A DNA stretch of 64,000 nt, taken from the NCBI GenBank assembly GCA_029945445.1, contig JAQSCO010000005.1:226001-290000 (forward strand), given 5' to 3'. Source of the stretch: Lacunisphaera sp. (GTDB taxonomy: Bacteria; Verrucomicrobiota; Verrucomicrobiia; Opitutales; Opitutaceae). The notes under the pieces were generated by a model, which saw only the letters and a program-made list of their open reading frames with translations, had not been told where the DNA came from and searched no databases. Below, piece by piece: positions 51,565-60,448 of the stretch; the first letter of the stretch is position 1, and the number at the start of each line of letters is the position of its first letter. Position numbers and translations under genes: made by a program.

Positions 51565-52281
51565 TCAGTCCAGCGCGAAGCGCCCGTAGCCCTCGAGCGG
51601 CACGGCGTAATTCCGGCCGTTGACCTCCATGCGGAGGTTCTTGCCGGCCTCGACCGTGATCAGCAGCTTGCCCTGCTTCCGGACGGACTTGCTCTGGCCG
51701 CGGGCGAGGGCGTCGTTGAACAGCACCTTGCCGTCGAGATCCTGCACAACCTTGACGCGCGTGGCCTCGATGGCGGTGAGCGTGAGGGTCTGGTCCGCCT
51801 CGGCCTGCACCGCGGGCGCGGGGCCGGTGGCCGGCGCCGCGGTCCTGGCCGGGGCGCGGAAGAAGAGCACGTTGATCAGAAGAATGATGACGATGATCGC
51901 GACCACCGCGCCGCCGATGAGCAGGCCGAACTTGAGCATCACCGCCTGGTCCTGCGCGGTGCGGCCGGCAGCCGGGACCTCGCCGCCCTCGCCGAACTCG
52001 ACGCGGCCGTAGACCTCGCGCGATTCGCGGCGCGGGGTCCGGCCCTCGGAGGCCATCACGGAATCGAATTCCGCCATGAAGCGCTCGGCGTCCAGGTCAA
52101 GGTAGCGGGCATAGGAGCGCAGGAAGCCGCGGATATAGAGCGGGGGCAGGTCGAGGTCGAAGGAGTTGGCTTCGAACTTTTGCAGGTAGTCGCCGCGAAT
52201 CTTGGTGGTCTCCGCGGCCTCGCGGACGGAGATGCCCTTGCGTTTCCGGGCTTCCTCGAGCTTTTCGCCGATGGTCTGCAT
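51565..52281 (-). CDS. rodZ: RodZ-like cytoskeletal membrane protein
   Basis: A 238-residue protein: an N-terminal helix-turn-helix of the Cro/RodZ type (GEKLEEARKRKGISVREAAE, YLQKFEANSFDLDLPPLYIR, GFLRSYARYLDLD), one span (about 119-139, LLIGGAVVAIIVIILLINVL) and a C-terminal DUF4115 beta domain (LTAIEATRVKVVQDLDGKVL). RodZ links MreB to the cell-wall machinery. It lies 50 bases downstream of ftsK on the same strand. Confidence 0.9.
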   Translation of the reverse strand: MQTIGEKLEEARKRKGISVREAAETTKIRGDYLQKFEANSFDLDLPPLYIRGFLRSYARYLDLDAERFMAEFDSVMASEGRTPRRESREVYGRVEFGEGGEVPAAGRTAQDQAVMLKFGLLIGGAVVAIIVIILLINVLFFRAPARTAAPATGPAPAVQAEADQTLTLTAIEATRVKVVQDLDGKVLFNDALARGQSKSVRKQGKLLITVEAGKNLRMEVNGRNYAVPLEGYGRFALD

Positions 52282-52330
52282 GGGGTTTTGTTAAGAGGGT
52301 TTGGCGGGTTTTTGAAAGTCTAATCGCGGG

Positions 52331-54865
52331 TCAGGGCTGGTAGGTGTCGAGATCGACGAGGATTTCGCGGGGCGACGAGCCGTTCTCGGGGCCGACGATG
52401 CCCTTCTCCTCCATGATCTCGACGATGCGGGCGGCGCGGTTATAGCCGATGCGCAGGCGGCGCTGCAGCATCGAGGTGGAGGCGCGGCGCGTGGAGCGGA
52501 GCACCTCGAGCGCCTGCTGGAACAGCTCCTCGTCGTCGCCCAGATCGTCGTCGTCGCCGTCGCCATCCTCGTCATCCTCCTTGGCGGCGCGGTCGATCTG
52601 CTGCTGGACGGACTGCGCGTATTGCGGCGGGCCGTTGACCTTGAGGAACTCGACGATCGCCTGGATTTCCTCGTCGGCGACAAACGCGCCCTGGGCGCGG
52701 ACGACCTTCGAGGTGCCGGGCGGGGTGAAGAGCATGTCGCCGCGGCCGATGAGGGTCTCGGCGCCCTTGCCGTCAAGGATGGTGCGGGAGTCGATCTGCG
52801 AGGCGACCTGGAACGCGATGCGGGAGGGCAGGTTGGCCTTGATGACGCCGGTGATGACGTTCACCGACGGCCGCTGGGTCGCGATGATGATGTGGATGCC
52901 GGCGGCGCGGGCGAGCTGGGCGAGGCGCGCGATCGAGGTCTCGATCTCGGCCGGCGCGATCATCATGAGGTCGGCGAGCTCGTCGATGATGGCCACGATG
53001 TAGGGCAGGCGCTCGGGGATCTCGATCTCCTCGGCCACGCCGGCCAGCTCGGCCTGCAGCTCCGGCGGGGGCGGCTCGGGCTTCTCCTTCTTGCGGTTGT
53101 TGAAGCCGGTGATGTTGCGGACGTTGACCTTGGCGAAGATCTGGTAGCGCTGCTCCATCTCGGTGAGCAGCCACTTGAGCGCGGCCGGCACCTTCTTCGC
53201 CTCGGTGACGACCGGGATGAGCATGTGCGGCAGCGCGTTGAAGACCTTCAACTCGACGACCTTCGGGTCCACCATGATGAGGCGCACATCCTTCGGGCTC
53301 TTCGAGTAGAGGATGGAAGCGACGATGGAATTGATGCAGACGGATTTGCCCGAGCCGGTGGCACCGGCGATGAGCAGGTGGGGCATCTTGGTGAGGTCGG
53401 AGACGAGCGGCTTGCCGGAGACGTCCTTGCCGAGGGCAATGGGCAACTCGGCCTTGGCGCCGACCCAGTCCTCGCTCTCGAGGATCTCGCGCATGCCGAC
53501 GGGCGTGGATTTCTGGTTGGGCACCTCGACGCCGACGGCGGCCTTGCCGGGAATAGGGGCGAGGATGCGGACCGACTGCGCGCGCATCCCGAGGGCGATG
53601 TTCTTGTCGAGGCCGGAGATTTTCTCGACGCGCACGCCGGCGGCCGGCACGACCTCATAGCGCGTGATCACGGGGCCGACGTGGATTTCGCCAAGGGTGA
53701 CCTCGACGCCGAACTCGCCGAGGATGCGGAGGAGATTCGCAGCATTCTGACCGTGCTCCTCCTCGCTGTTCGCGCTGTCGGGCTTCACCTGCTCGCGCAG
53801 GAGTTTGAGCGGCGGGAACTCGTAGCCCTTGTCGTCGCTCTGCGGCAGCGTGACCTTGGCCTTCTTGGTCTCCTCGGGCTTGACGATGTTGAGCTCGAGC
53901 TTGCCCGTGGCGACAGCGAGCGACTTCGTGTCGGTGGCGGTGTCGGCCGCCTTGGCCGGCAGGCGTGAGGCCTTGGGCGCGGCCGGCTCGGCGGCCGGTT
54001 TGGTCATGGGCGGGACGGTGGCCGGCCTGGGCGGGTCGGTGAACGGGTCGCTGCCTTTCGCCACGACGAGCTTCTTGGACGTGCCGGGGGGGAGGAGGGG
54101 CGCAGTGGCGGAGGACGGGGTGGCCTTGGCGGCGAGCGCGGCGGCGGCCCGGGCCTTCGCGGCCTCCTCGCGTTGCTTGCGCAGTTCCTCGGCCTGGGCG
54201 GCCTTGAGCGCGGCGCGCTTGGCCCACCACTCAGCGAGGTTGTGCAGCAGGCGCCCGAACTCCGCGGTGATGTCGCGCGTGAAGATGAACAGCATGCCGA
54301 GGAAATAGATGGTGCCGAGGATGAGGGCGGTGCCGAAGACCCCGAGGCTGTCCTTGAGCAGATCGCGGTAAATGAACTTGCCGATCACGCCGCCCGGGCC
54401 CTCGGGAAAGATGGCGGCCTTGGCGAAAAACAAATCCTGCATCGGGGCCAGGGCGGCCAGGGCGACCAGGCAGCAGAGCATCGCGACGAGCCGGGTGCCG
54501 GCGAGGCTGCGCGCGACGCGCAGGTAGACGTAGGTCATCCACAGCAGGAAAATCGGGATCAGCCAGGTGGAGACGCCGATCAAATAGTAGGAGCCTGCGG
54601 TGAATTCCGCACCGACCACGCCGACGAGGTTGGGCTTGGCGCCGGCGTTGACCGGAAACTGCTTCAGCACGCCGTTGACGACCTCGTTCTTGCCCGCGAC
54701 CTGGTTCATCACGCTTTGCGCGGGCTCATAGTCGAGCAGGGCAACCAGCAGCAGAATGCCGACGACGAGACAGGTGAAGGCGGCCAGCCAGTGGGGACGG
54801 TGGCGGGCACCATCGAAGGAAGGCGCGTCCCTGTCCTTTGGATTTGAACTCTCCGCTTTGGGCAT
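52331..54865 (-). CDS. ftsK: DNA translocase FtsK
   Basis: An 844-residue FtsK/SpoIIIE ATPase. Four N-terminal spans (about 25-230), a Ala/Pro/Lys-rich linker (about 240-360), the alpha/beta motor (Walker A IAGATGSGKSVCINSIVAS; Walker B in YIVAIIDELADLMMI) and a C-terminal gamma winged helix (ALEVLRSTRRASTSMLQRRL, GYNRAARIVEIMEEKGIVG) that reads KOPS-type sites. It segregates chromosome ends at the septum. The ATG before PKAESSNPK is used; upstream codons in frame overlap the manA promoter. Confidence 0.95.
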   Translation of the reverse strand: MPKAESSNPKDRDAPSFDGARHRPHWLAAFTCLVVGILLLVALLDYEPAQSVMNQVAGKNEVVNGVLKQFPVNAGAKPNLVGVVGAEFTAGSYYLIGVSTWLIPIFLLWMTYVYLRVARSLAGTRLVAMLCCLVALAALAPMQDLFFAKAAIFPEGPGGVIGKFIYRDLLKDSLGVFGTALILGTIYFLGMLFIFTRDITAEFGRLLHNLAEWWAKRAALKAAQAEELRKQREEAAKARAAAALAAKATPSSATAPLLPPGTSKKLVVAKGSDPFTDPPRPATVPPMTKPAAEPAAPKASRLPAKAADTATDTKSLAVATGKLELNIVKPEETKKAKVTLPQSDDKGYEFPPLKLLREQVKPDSANSEEEHGQNAANLLRILGEFGVEVTLGEIHVGPVITRYEVVPAAGVRVEKISGLDKNIALGMRAQSVRILAPIPGKAAVGVEVPNQKSTPVGMREILESEDWVGAKAELPIALGKDVSGKPLVSDLTKMPHLLIAGATGSGKSVCINSIVASILYSKSPKDVRLIMVDPKVVELKVFNALPHMLIPVVTEAKKVPAALKWLLTEMEQRYQIFAKVNVRNITGFNNRKKEKPEPPPPELQAELAGVAEEIEIPERLPYIVAIIDELADLMMIAPAEIETSIARLAQLARAAGIHIIIATQRPSVNVITGVIKANLPSRIAFQVASQIDSRTILDGKGAETLIGRGDMLFTPPGTSKVVRAQGAFVADEEIQAIVEFLKVNGPPQYAQSVQQQIDRAAKEDDEDGDGDDDDLGDDEELFQQALEVLRSTRRASTSMLQRRLRIGYNRAARIVEIMEEKGIVGPENGSSPREILVDLDTYQP

Positions 54866-54958
54866 TTGTGTGGTTGTCCGACTGATTGCAGTCTTTCGGG
54901 ACGGAGGGTCAACGTAAAATGCCCCACCGGGATTGTCCAAATCACTTACGCCCAACGC

Positions 54959-55900
54959 ATGACGCCATTTCTCCAATTCAAGCCGCTCTACCAGGAGCGC
55001 GTGTGGGGTGGACGCGCCCTAGAGTCCTTTCTCGGGAGAAAATTGCCGGGCAACACTCCGACCGGCGAGAGCTGGGAGTTGGTGGACCGGCCCGAGGCGC
55101 AATCCATCGTCGCCAGCGGTCCGTGGGCGGGGCAGAGCCTGCGCCAAGTCATGGCCGGGCACGCCGCGGAAGTCATGGGACCGGCGTGGCCGGCCGCGCG
55201 GCCGTTTCCGATCCTGGTCAAGTGGCTCGATTGCCGCGACCGGCTGAGCCTGCAGGTGCATCCGCCGGCGGACCTCGCCGCGAAACTCGGCGGCGAGCCC
55301 AAGACCGAGAACTGGTATTTCGCGCACACGGATCCCGGTGCCACGGTCTATGCCGGGCTGAAGGCCGGCGTGACGCGCGCGAGTTTCGAGCAGGCGCTCG
55401 CGGCCGGCACGGTCGCGCGATGTCTCGAGCGGCCGGCGGTCCGCGCGGGCGACTCGCTGCTCATCCCCAGCGGCACGATGCACGCCATCGACGCGGGCAA
55501 CCTGATCCTCGAGATCCAGCAGAATTCCGACACGACCTACCGCGTCTACGACTGGGACCGGATGGGCCTCGACGGCCAGCCGCGCGCGCTGCATGTCGCG
55601 CAATCGCTCGCGTGCCTCGAGGCCAACACCGCGCCGGTGCCGAAACTGGTGCGCGGTCCGGGCGTGCTGGCGCAGGGCCGTGAATTCACCATCCGGCAGC
55701 AGGCGCGGCGCGCGGGCGAAACGCTGGCGTTCGCGCGCGGCCAGCAGGCGCGCATCCTCTCGGTGGTGGCGGGCGAACTGGAAGGTGGCGGCCGGCTCCG
55801 GCTCGGCGACAATGTGCTCCTGCCTTATGCCGGCGAATATTCCTTCAGCGCGAAGACGGATGTCACCGTCCTCGTGACCGAGGATTTTTCGCGCGCATGA
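54959..55900 (+). CDS. manA: Type I mannose-6-phosphate isomerase (class I cupin)
   Basis: A 313-residue zinc-dependent isomerase converting fructose-6-P and mannose-6-P. Motifs: KPLYQERVWGGRAL at the start, the zinc-ligand set Gln/His in LSLQVHPPADLA, Glu in KTENWYF, His in IPSGTMHAIDAG, and ILEIQQNSDTTYRVYDWDR. Length fits the short bacterial ManA form. Divergent from ftsK with a 93-base shared promoter region. Its TGA overlaps the next gene (ATGA). Confidence 0.92.
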   Translation: MTPFLQFKPLYQERVWGGRALESFLGRKLPGNTPTGESWELVDRPEAQSIVASGPWAGQSLRQVMAGHAAEVMGPAWPAARPFPILVKWLDCRDRLSLQVHPPADLAAKLGGEPKTENWYFAHTDPGATVYAGLKAGVTRASFEQALAAGTVARCLERPAVRAGDSLLIPSGTMHAIDAGNLILEIQQNSDTTYRVYDWDRMGLDGQPRALHVAQSLACLEANTAPVPKLVRGPGVLAQGREFTIRQQARRAGETLAFARGQQARILSVVAGELEGGGRLRLGDNVLLPYAGEYSFSAKTDVTVLVTEDFSRA

Positions 55901-56634
55901 AGAAGCTGGTCAAACGCGCCCTCGTCTGCGGGCTGCTGCTGGTTGTCTGCTCGATCCTGTGGGTCGTGCTGCTGCCGACCATCGTCGCGTCGACCATCCG
56001 CTCCCGGACCGGCTTCGCGGTGCAGGTGGAGAAACTTTCGGTCAACCCGTTCCTCGCGAATGCGCGCATCAGCGGGCTCGTGCTGAAGAATCCGGACGGC
56101 TGGCCGGAGGCGGCCTTCGTGAACCTGCGGCAGTTCCAGGCCGACGTGGACCTGCTGCCGTTACTCGGCGACAAGTTCATGGCCGACGAGATCCTCGTCG
56201 ACATCGCGCAGCTCACGCTCGTGCGCAACCAGGACGGGGTGCTGAACGCCATGGCCTTCAAGGATGGCCTGACCGGCGGCCACGAGGCCGGTTCGACTCC
56301 CACGGGCAACGCCAAGGCGGCCACGTTTCTGATCCGCCATCTCGTGCTGAAATTCGACAAGCTGGTCTACGCCGACTATTCCGGCCGGCGCCCGGTCGTG
56401 AAAGACTACGACCTGAACATCCAGCGCGACCTGACCAATGTCGACAGTGTCGCCAAGATCGTCAGCCCCTTCGCCGGGGCGACGCTGGGCGTCATGAGCG
56501 ACGCGGTCGGCCGCCTGTTCAAGGTACCGCCCAGCGTGTTGGAGCAATCCGTGGCTCCCTTGCAGGAGGCGGGCAAAAAAACCGGCGAAACCCTGAAAAG
56601 TATCTTCCAATCGCTTGAAAAGCGGAAACCTTAA
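55897..56634 (+). CDS. AsmA-like envelope protein
   Basis: A 245-residue protein with one N-terminal span (ALVCGLLLVVCSILWVVLL) and a periplasmic part that begins like AsmA/TamB proteins (IRSRTGFAVQVEKLSVNPFL then ARISGLVLKNPDGWPEAAFV). Much shorter than AsmA (about 600 residues), ending in a helical tail (SVAPLQEAGKKTGETLKSIF). Related short forms occur in many Gram-negatives; a role in outer-membrane lipid homeostasis is inferred from the family only. Confidence 0.75.
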   Translation: MKKLVKRALVCGLLLVVCSILWVVLLPTIVASTIRSRTGFAVQVEKLSVNPFLANARISGLVLKNPDGWPEAAFVNLRQFQADVDLLPLLGDKFMADEILVDIAQLTLVRNQDGVLNAMAFKDGLTGGHEAGSTPTGNAKAATFLIRHLVLKFDKLVYADYSGRRPVVKDYDLNIQRDLTNVDSVAKIVSPFAGATLGVMSDAVGRLFKVPPSVLEQSVAPLQEAGKKTGETLKSIFQSLEKRKP

Positions 56635-56654
56635 GGTAGCTTCAACAGCTTCGC

Positions 56655-57215
56655 ATGACCGATAACAGCCAGACTGAAACCAAGCCCACCACCCCGCCCG
56701 ACGAGCCGGCCACGCCCGCGGCCGCCGCGCCGGCGGCCATGGAGGAGCAGTTGGCCGCCGCCAGGAAGGAGGCGGCCGCCAACTACGACCGCTTCACGCG
56801 CGCCGTGGCCGACCTGGAGAATTTCCGCAAGCGCACCGTCCGCGAGAAGGACGAACTCCGGCAGTTCGCCGCGACCGGCGTGATGGAGGACGTGATTCCA
56901 ATCCTCGACAACCTCGGCCTCGGCCTTGCCGCCGCGCGCCTGCAGCCGGACGTGACGTCGGTGGTCAACGGCGTGGGGCTCGTGCTCGAGCAGTTCAAGA
57001 CCACGCTCGCCCGTCACGGCCTCAAGGAGGTCAATCCGGCCGGCCAGAAGTTCGACCCTAATTTCCACGAGTGCATCGCGCACCAGTCCAGCGCGGACGT
57101 GGCGGAGGAAAACGTCATGCAGGTGGTGCGTCCCGGTTATACCCTCAACGGCCGCCTGCTGCGGCCGGCCTCGGTGATCGTGTCCAGCGGACCGGCGAAG
57201 GAGACGAAAGCCTGA
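56655..57215 (+). CDS. grpE: Nucleotide exchange factor GrpE
   Basis: A 186-residue protein: a Thr/Pro/Ala-rich start, a long helix (about 35-75, [20 protein letters not shown] then [15 protein letters not shown]), and the beta-wing domain with [11 protein letters not shown] and [14 protein letters not shown]..., ending [10 protein letters not shown]. GrpE releases ADP from DnaK. It is 2 bases ahead of dnaJ; dnaK is not in this window. Confidence 0.95.
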   Translation: MTDNSQTETKPTTPPDEPATPAAAAPAAMEEQLAAARKEAAANYDRFTRAVADLENFRKRTVREKDELRQFAATGVMEDVIPILDNLGLGLAAARLQPDVTSVVNGVGLVLEQFKTTLARHGLKEVNPAGQKFDPNFHECIAHQSSADVAEENVMQVVRPGYTLNGRLLRPASVIVSSGPAKETKA

Positions 57216-57217
57216 CC

Positions 57218-58381
57218 ATGGCCACGGGACAAAAGCAGGATTACTACGAGCTCCTCGGGGTCGCCAAGGGTGTCAGCGAGGAGGAATTGAAGAAGGCCTA
57301 CCGCAAGAAGGCCGTGCAGTTTCACCCGGACAAGAATCCCGGCAACAAGGAGGCGGAGGAGATGTTCAAGAAAGTCTCCGAGGCCTACGAGGTGCTGAAG
57401 GACCCGGAGAAGCGCGCCGCCTACGACCGCTACGGCCATGCGGCCTTCCAGCAGGGCGGCGGTCCGCGCGGGCCGGGCGGCTCCAGCGGCGGTGGCGGCT
57501 TCCACGATCCGTTCGATATTTTCCGCGAGGTCTTCGGCCAGCAGGGTGGCGGGGGCGGCGGCGGGATCTTCGACCAGTTTTTCGGTGGCGAGGGCAACGG
57601 CGGCGGCGCGGGCCGCGGCTCGGACCTGCGCTACGATATCGAGATCACCCTCGAGGAAGCCGCGCACGGCGTGGAGAAGGAAATTTCCTTCCGCAGGCTC
57701 GGCGAGTGCGACCACTGCCACGGCAGTGGCGCCGAGCCGGGCTCGAAGAAGTCCACCTGCCCGACCTGCCGCGGGGCCGGCCAGGTGACGACCTCGCGTG
57801 GTTTTTTCCATGTCAGGCAGGCGTGCCCGACGTGCCATGGCTCCGGCCAGAAATTCGAGAAAGTCTGCGCCAAGTGTCACGGCGAGGGCCGCGTCAACGA
57901 GACCGCCAAGATCAACGTGAAGATCCCGGCCGGGGTCGACACCGGCAACAAGCTGCGCTCGTCCGGCAACGGCGAGGCCGGCGTGATGGGCGGCGAGGCC
58001 GGCGATCTCTACATCGTGGTCCACGTGAAGGACCACGAGGTGTTCGAGCGCCAGGGCGACGACCTTTTCTGCGAGATCCCGATCAAGTTCACGCTCGCGA
58101 CACTCGGCGGCACGATCCAGGTGCCGACGATGGCGGGCAAGGCGACGCTGAAGATTCCCGCCGGCACGCAGTCGGGCACGACGTTCCGGCTCAAGGGTCG
58201 CGGCATGCCGCACCTGCGCGGCGGCGCGCACGGCGACCAGCTGATCCGCGTGCAGGTCGAGGTGCCCGACAGCCTCTCGTCCGAGCAGCGCAAGATCCTC
58301 GAGGAGTTCGCGCGCGTCAGCGGCGACACCGACCAGCCGATGAGCAAGGGCTTTTTCGAGAAGGCGAAGAAGTTCTTCTGA
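57218..58381 (+). CDS. dnaJ: Chaperone protein DnaJ
   Basis: A 387-residue class A J-protein: J domain ([23 protein letters not shown] in [10 protein letters not shown]), a Gly-rich linker (about 80-130), four zinc-finger CxxCxGxG repeats starting [24 protein letters not shown] and CAKCHGEG (about 165-230), and the C-terminal substrate-binding domains. It stimulates DnaK ATPase activity. A long open frame upstream is a shadow of grpE; the ATG 2 bases after the grpE stop is the real start. Confidence 0.96.
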   Translation: MATGQKQDYYELLGVAKGVSEEELKKAYRKKAVQFHPDKNPGNKEAEEMFKKVSEAYEVLKDPEKRAAYDRYGHAAFQQGGGPRGPGGSSGGGGFHDPFDIFREVFGQQGGGGGGGIFDQFFGGEGNGGGAGRGSDLRYDIEITLEEAAHGVEKEISFRRLGECDHCHGSGAEPGSKKSTCPTCRGAGQVTTSRGFFHVRQACPTCHGSGQKFEKVCAKCHGEGRVNETAKINVKIPAGVDTGNKLRSSGNGEAGVMGGEAGDLYIVVHVKDHEVFERQGDDLFCEIPIKFTLATLGGTIQVPTMAGKATLKIPAGTQSGTTFRLKGRGMPHLRGGAHGDQLIRVQVEVPDSLSSEQRKILEEFARVSGDTDQPMSKGFFEKAKKFF

Positions 58382-58389
58382 GCCGGCCC

Positions 58390-58968
58390 ATGCGCGTCGT
58401 CATCCTAGGCTCGGGCCGCGGCAGCAACGCAGAGGCGATCCTGCAGGCGCAGGCAGCCGGCCGGCTGGGCGCGGCGCGGGTAGTCCAGATTTTTTCCGAC
58501 AAGCCCGACGCGGGCATCCTCGGGCTCGGGCCGCGCTTCGGCGTGCCGGCGGCGTTCATCGACCCGGCGCCGTTCAAGACGAAGCTCGAGGGCGCCGGCG
58601 AGGACCGATTCGTCGAGGTGATCCAGGCGGCAAAGCCGGACTTGGTGGTGCTCGCGGGCTTTATGCGCGTGCTGAAGCCAAAGTTCCTCGGGGCGTTTGC
58701 CGGGAAGATCATCAACCTGCACCCGAGCCTGCTGCCGGCGTTTCCCGGGCTGGACGGCATTGGCCAAGCGCTCCGTGCCGGCGGGAAGGTCACGGGTTGC
58801 ACGGTCCATTACGTCACGCTGGAAGTGGACGCCGGGAAAATCATCGAGCAGGCGCAGGTGCCAATCGAGGCCGGAGACACCTTGGAGAAGCTGACGGCGA
58901 AAATGCACGCGGCCGAGCACACACTGCTACCGGCGGTGATCGCGCGGTTGAGCCGGGAAACGAAGTAA
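58390..58968 (+). CDS. purN: Phosphoribosylglycinamide formyltransferase PurN
   Basis: A 192-residue enzyme of purine synthesis, transferring formyl from 10-formyl-THF to GAR. The phosphate loop is VVILGSGRGSNAEAIL; the active site is GFMRVLKPKFLGAFAGKIIN then LHPSLLPAFPGLDG with Asn and His, and the Asp in EVDAGKIIEQ. The GLDGIGQAL segment differs from the more usual GLHAQRQAL. It starts 8 bases after dnaJ and ends 2 bases before prmA. Confidence 0.93.
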   Translation: MRVVILGSGRGSNAEAILQAQAAGRLGAARVVQIFSDKPDAGILGLGPRFGVPAAFIDPAPFKTKLEGAGEDRFVEVIQAAKPDLVVLAGFMRVLKPKFLGAFAGKIINLHPSLLPAFPGLDGIGQALRAGGKVTGCTVHYVTLEVDAGKIIEQAQVPIEAGDTLEKLTAKMHAAEHTLLPAVIARLSRETK

Positions 58969-58970
58969 CC

Positions 58971-59846
58971 ATGGCGACCTTTGAGCTTAAAATTGAAGTG
59001 ACCGGTGAGGCGGCTCTACTGCTGGAGGAGCGTCTGGCCGATTACGGGGATGTGCGCCTGATGATGTTGGAGGACAAAGTGTCGGGGCGGGCATGGCTTG
59101 CGGGGTATTTTGAGTCGCGGGCCGATGCGGTGGCCGCCTGGAAAAAACTGGCGGGCGCGGACAGCGCCTTATGGGTGGGAGCCGAGCCATTGGTGCGGGA
59201 GCTGCCGGAAGAGGACTGGAAGAACAGCTACAAGGCGCACTTCAAGGCGTGGAAATTCGGCCGGCTTAACTGGGTGCCGGTGTGGGAGCGGGAGACCTTT
59301 CAGCTGCCGGCGGGCGAGCAGGTGTTATGGCTGGATCCCGGCATGGCGTTCGGCACCGGCAACCACGAGACGACGCGACTCGTGGTGGAACGGCTGGTGG
59401 CGTTGGCGGAGCGGCACGGCACCGGCGGGCGCGTGATCGATGCCGGGTGCGGCTCAGGCATCCTGGCGCTGTCGGCGGCAAAGCTGGGTTACCAAACCAT
59501 TGCGGCTTTTGACAACGACCCGCTGGCGATCGACGTGAGCAAGGAGAACGCGGAGCTCAACGGCCTGGGCGGGCGGGTTGATCATTATGTAGGCGATCTC
59601 GTCACGGGACTGACCGGACGGCAGGCGGAGCTGGTCCTGGCGAACATCCAGGCGGATGTGTTGATGAAGTTTGCCCGCGAGCTGTGTGCCGCCGTGGCTC
59701 CCGGAGGCGCGCTGGTGTTGAGTGGGATCCTGGCGCAAGAGAACGCGCAGGTGCGGGCGGTATTTGCGGCGATGCCGCCGGGCTGGGAAACGGACTCGCG
59801 GGTGATGGGCGAGTGGAGCGACCTCGTGGTCACTCGGTCCGCATAA
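58971..59846 (+). CDS. prmA: Ribosomal protein L11 methyltransferase PrmA
   Basis: A 291-residue SAM-dependent enzyme. N-terminal substrate-recognition domain (about 1-70, FELKIEVTGEAALLLEERLA) then the methyltransferase fold: LDPGMAFGTGNHETTRL (PrmA signature), VIDAGCGSGILALSAAKLG, and the NPPF-like loop LVLANIQADVL. It trimethylates L11. Last gene of the manA-prmA run; its end overlaps the convergent CpcT-family gene by 17 bases. Confidence 0.93.
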   Translation: MATFELKIEVTGEAALLLEERLADYGDVRLMMLEDKVSGRAWLAGYFESRADAVAAWKKLAGADSALWVGAEPLVRELPEEDWKNSYKAHFKAWKFGRLNWVPVWERETFQLPAGEQVLWLDPGMAFGTGNHETTRLVVERLVALAERHGTGGRVIDAGCGSGILALSAAKLGYQTIAAFDNDPLAIDVSKENAELNGLGGRVDHYVGDLVTGLTGRQAELVLANIQADVLMKFARELCAAVAPGGALVLSGILAQENAQVRAVFAAMPPGWETDSRVMGEWSDLVVTRSA

Positions 59847-60444
59847 AAACATAGCCGCCGTGGATGGAGCCCCAGACCTGGGTGGCGCTGGCATTATAGC
59901 CACGTTCCCAGATGATCGTTTCCTTGGCGGTGATGGTGATCTCGGCGGAGGCGTAGCTGGCGCCGCGGAGGGTGTTGATCCAGCCCTTGCCCTCGGTGCC
60001 GCCCTTGAATGAGCCGTCGGGCTGCGCCCGGAGGATCAGGGTGCAGGTGTCTTGTGCCGCAAGGCCGGCGGGCTTGAGGCTGCCGAGGCGGGAAGGGTCC
60101 TTCCAGGCGCCGGTGGCGGCGATGGGATCGGGCAGGTCGAAGACGCGGCACTCGAGCGAGCTGTCGGCGCGCGTGGCGAGTTGGTAGAGGCGCTGGCGGT
60201 AGGGATGGTCGGGCGCATCGGCAAGCGCCTGTTCGGCGTAGAGCCAGGGCCCGTCGGTGCGGTCGGCCCAGACGGGGGCCACATGCAGGGTGACGTTGCG
60301 GAAGTTTTGATCGCCGCGGGCCTGATCGGCGCTCGAAAAGGTGCCGGTCAGGCAGGCGGCCAGCCGCTCGAGCGCGCTGGGTTCGGCGGCGGGGAGGCGG
60401 GCAGAGAGGAGCAGGCAGGCGGCAAGCAGGAGGGAAGAGCGCAT
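59830..60444 (-). CDS. CpcT/CpeT-family protein
   Basis: A 204-residue exported protein (signal MRSSLLLAACLLLSARLPAA). It matches the CpcT family: ERLAACLTGTFSSADQARGD, VTLHVAPVWADRTDGPWLYA then EQALADAPDHPYRQRLYQLA. In cyanobacteria CpcT attaches bilins to phycocyanin; many non-phototrophs, probably including this one, carry secreted relatives of unknown function. The signal peptide argues against a cytoplasmic lyase role. It follows the membrane-protein gene by 4 bases and is probably co-transcribed with it. Confidence 0.82.
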   Translation of the reverse strand: MRSSLLLAACLLLSARLPAAEPSALERLAACLTGTFSSADQARGDQNFRNVTLHVAPVWADRTDGPWLYAEQALADAPDHPYRQRLYQLATRADSSLECRVFDLPDPIAATGAWKDPSRLGSLKPAGLAAQDTCTLILRAQPDGSFKGGTEGKGWINTLRGASYASAEITITAKETIIWERGYNASATQVWGSIHGGYVFMRTE

Positions 60445-60448
60445 GGGA

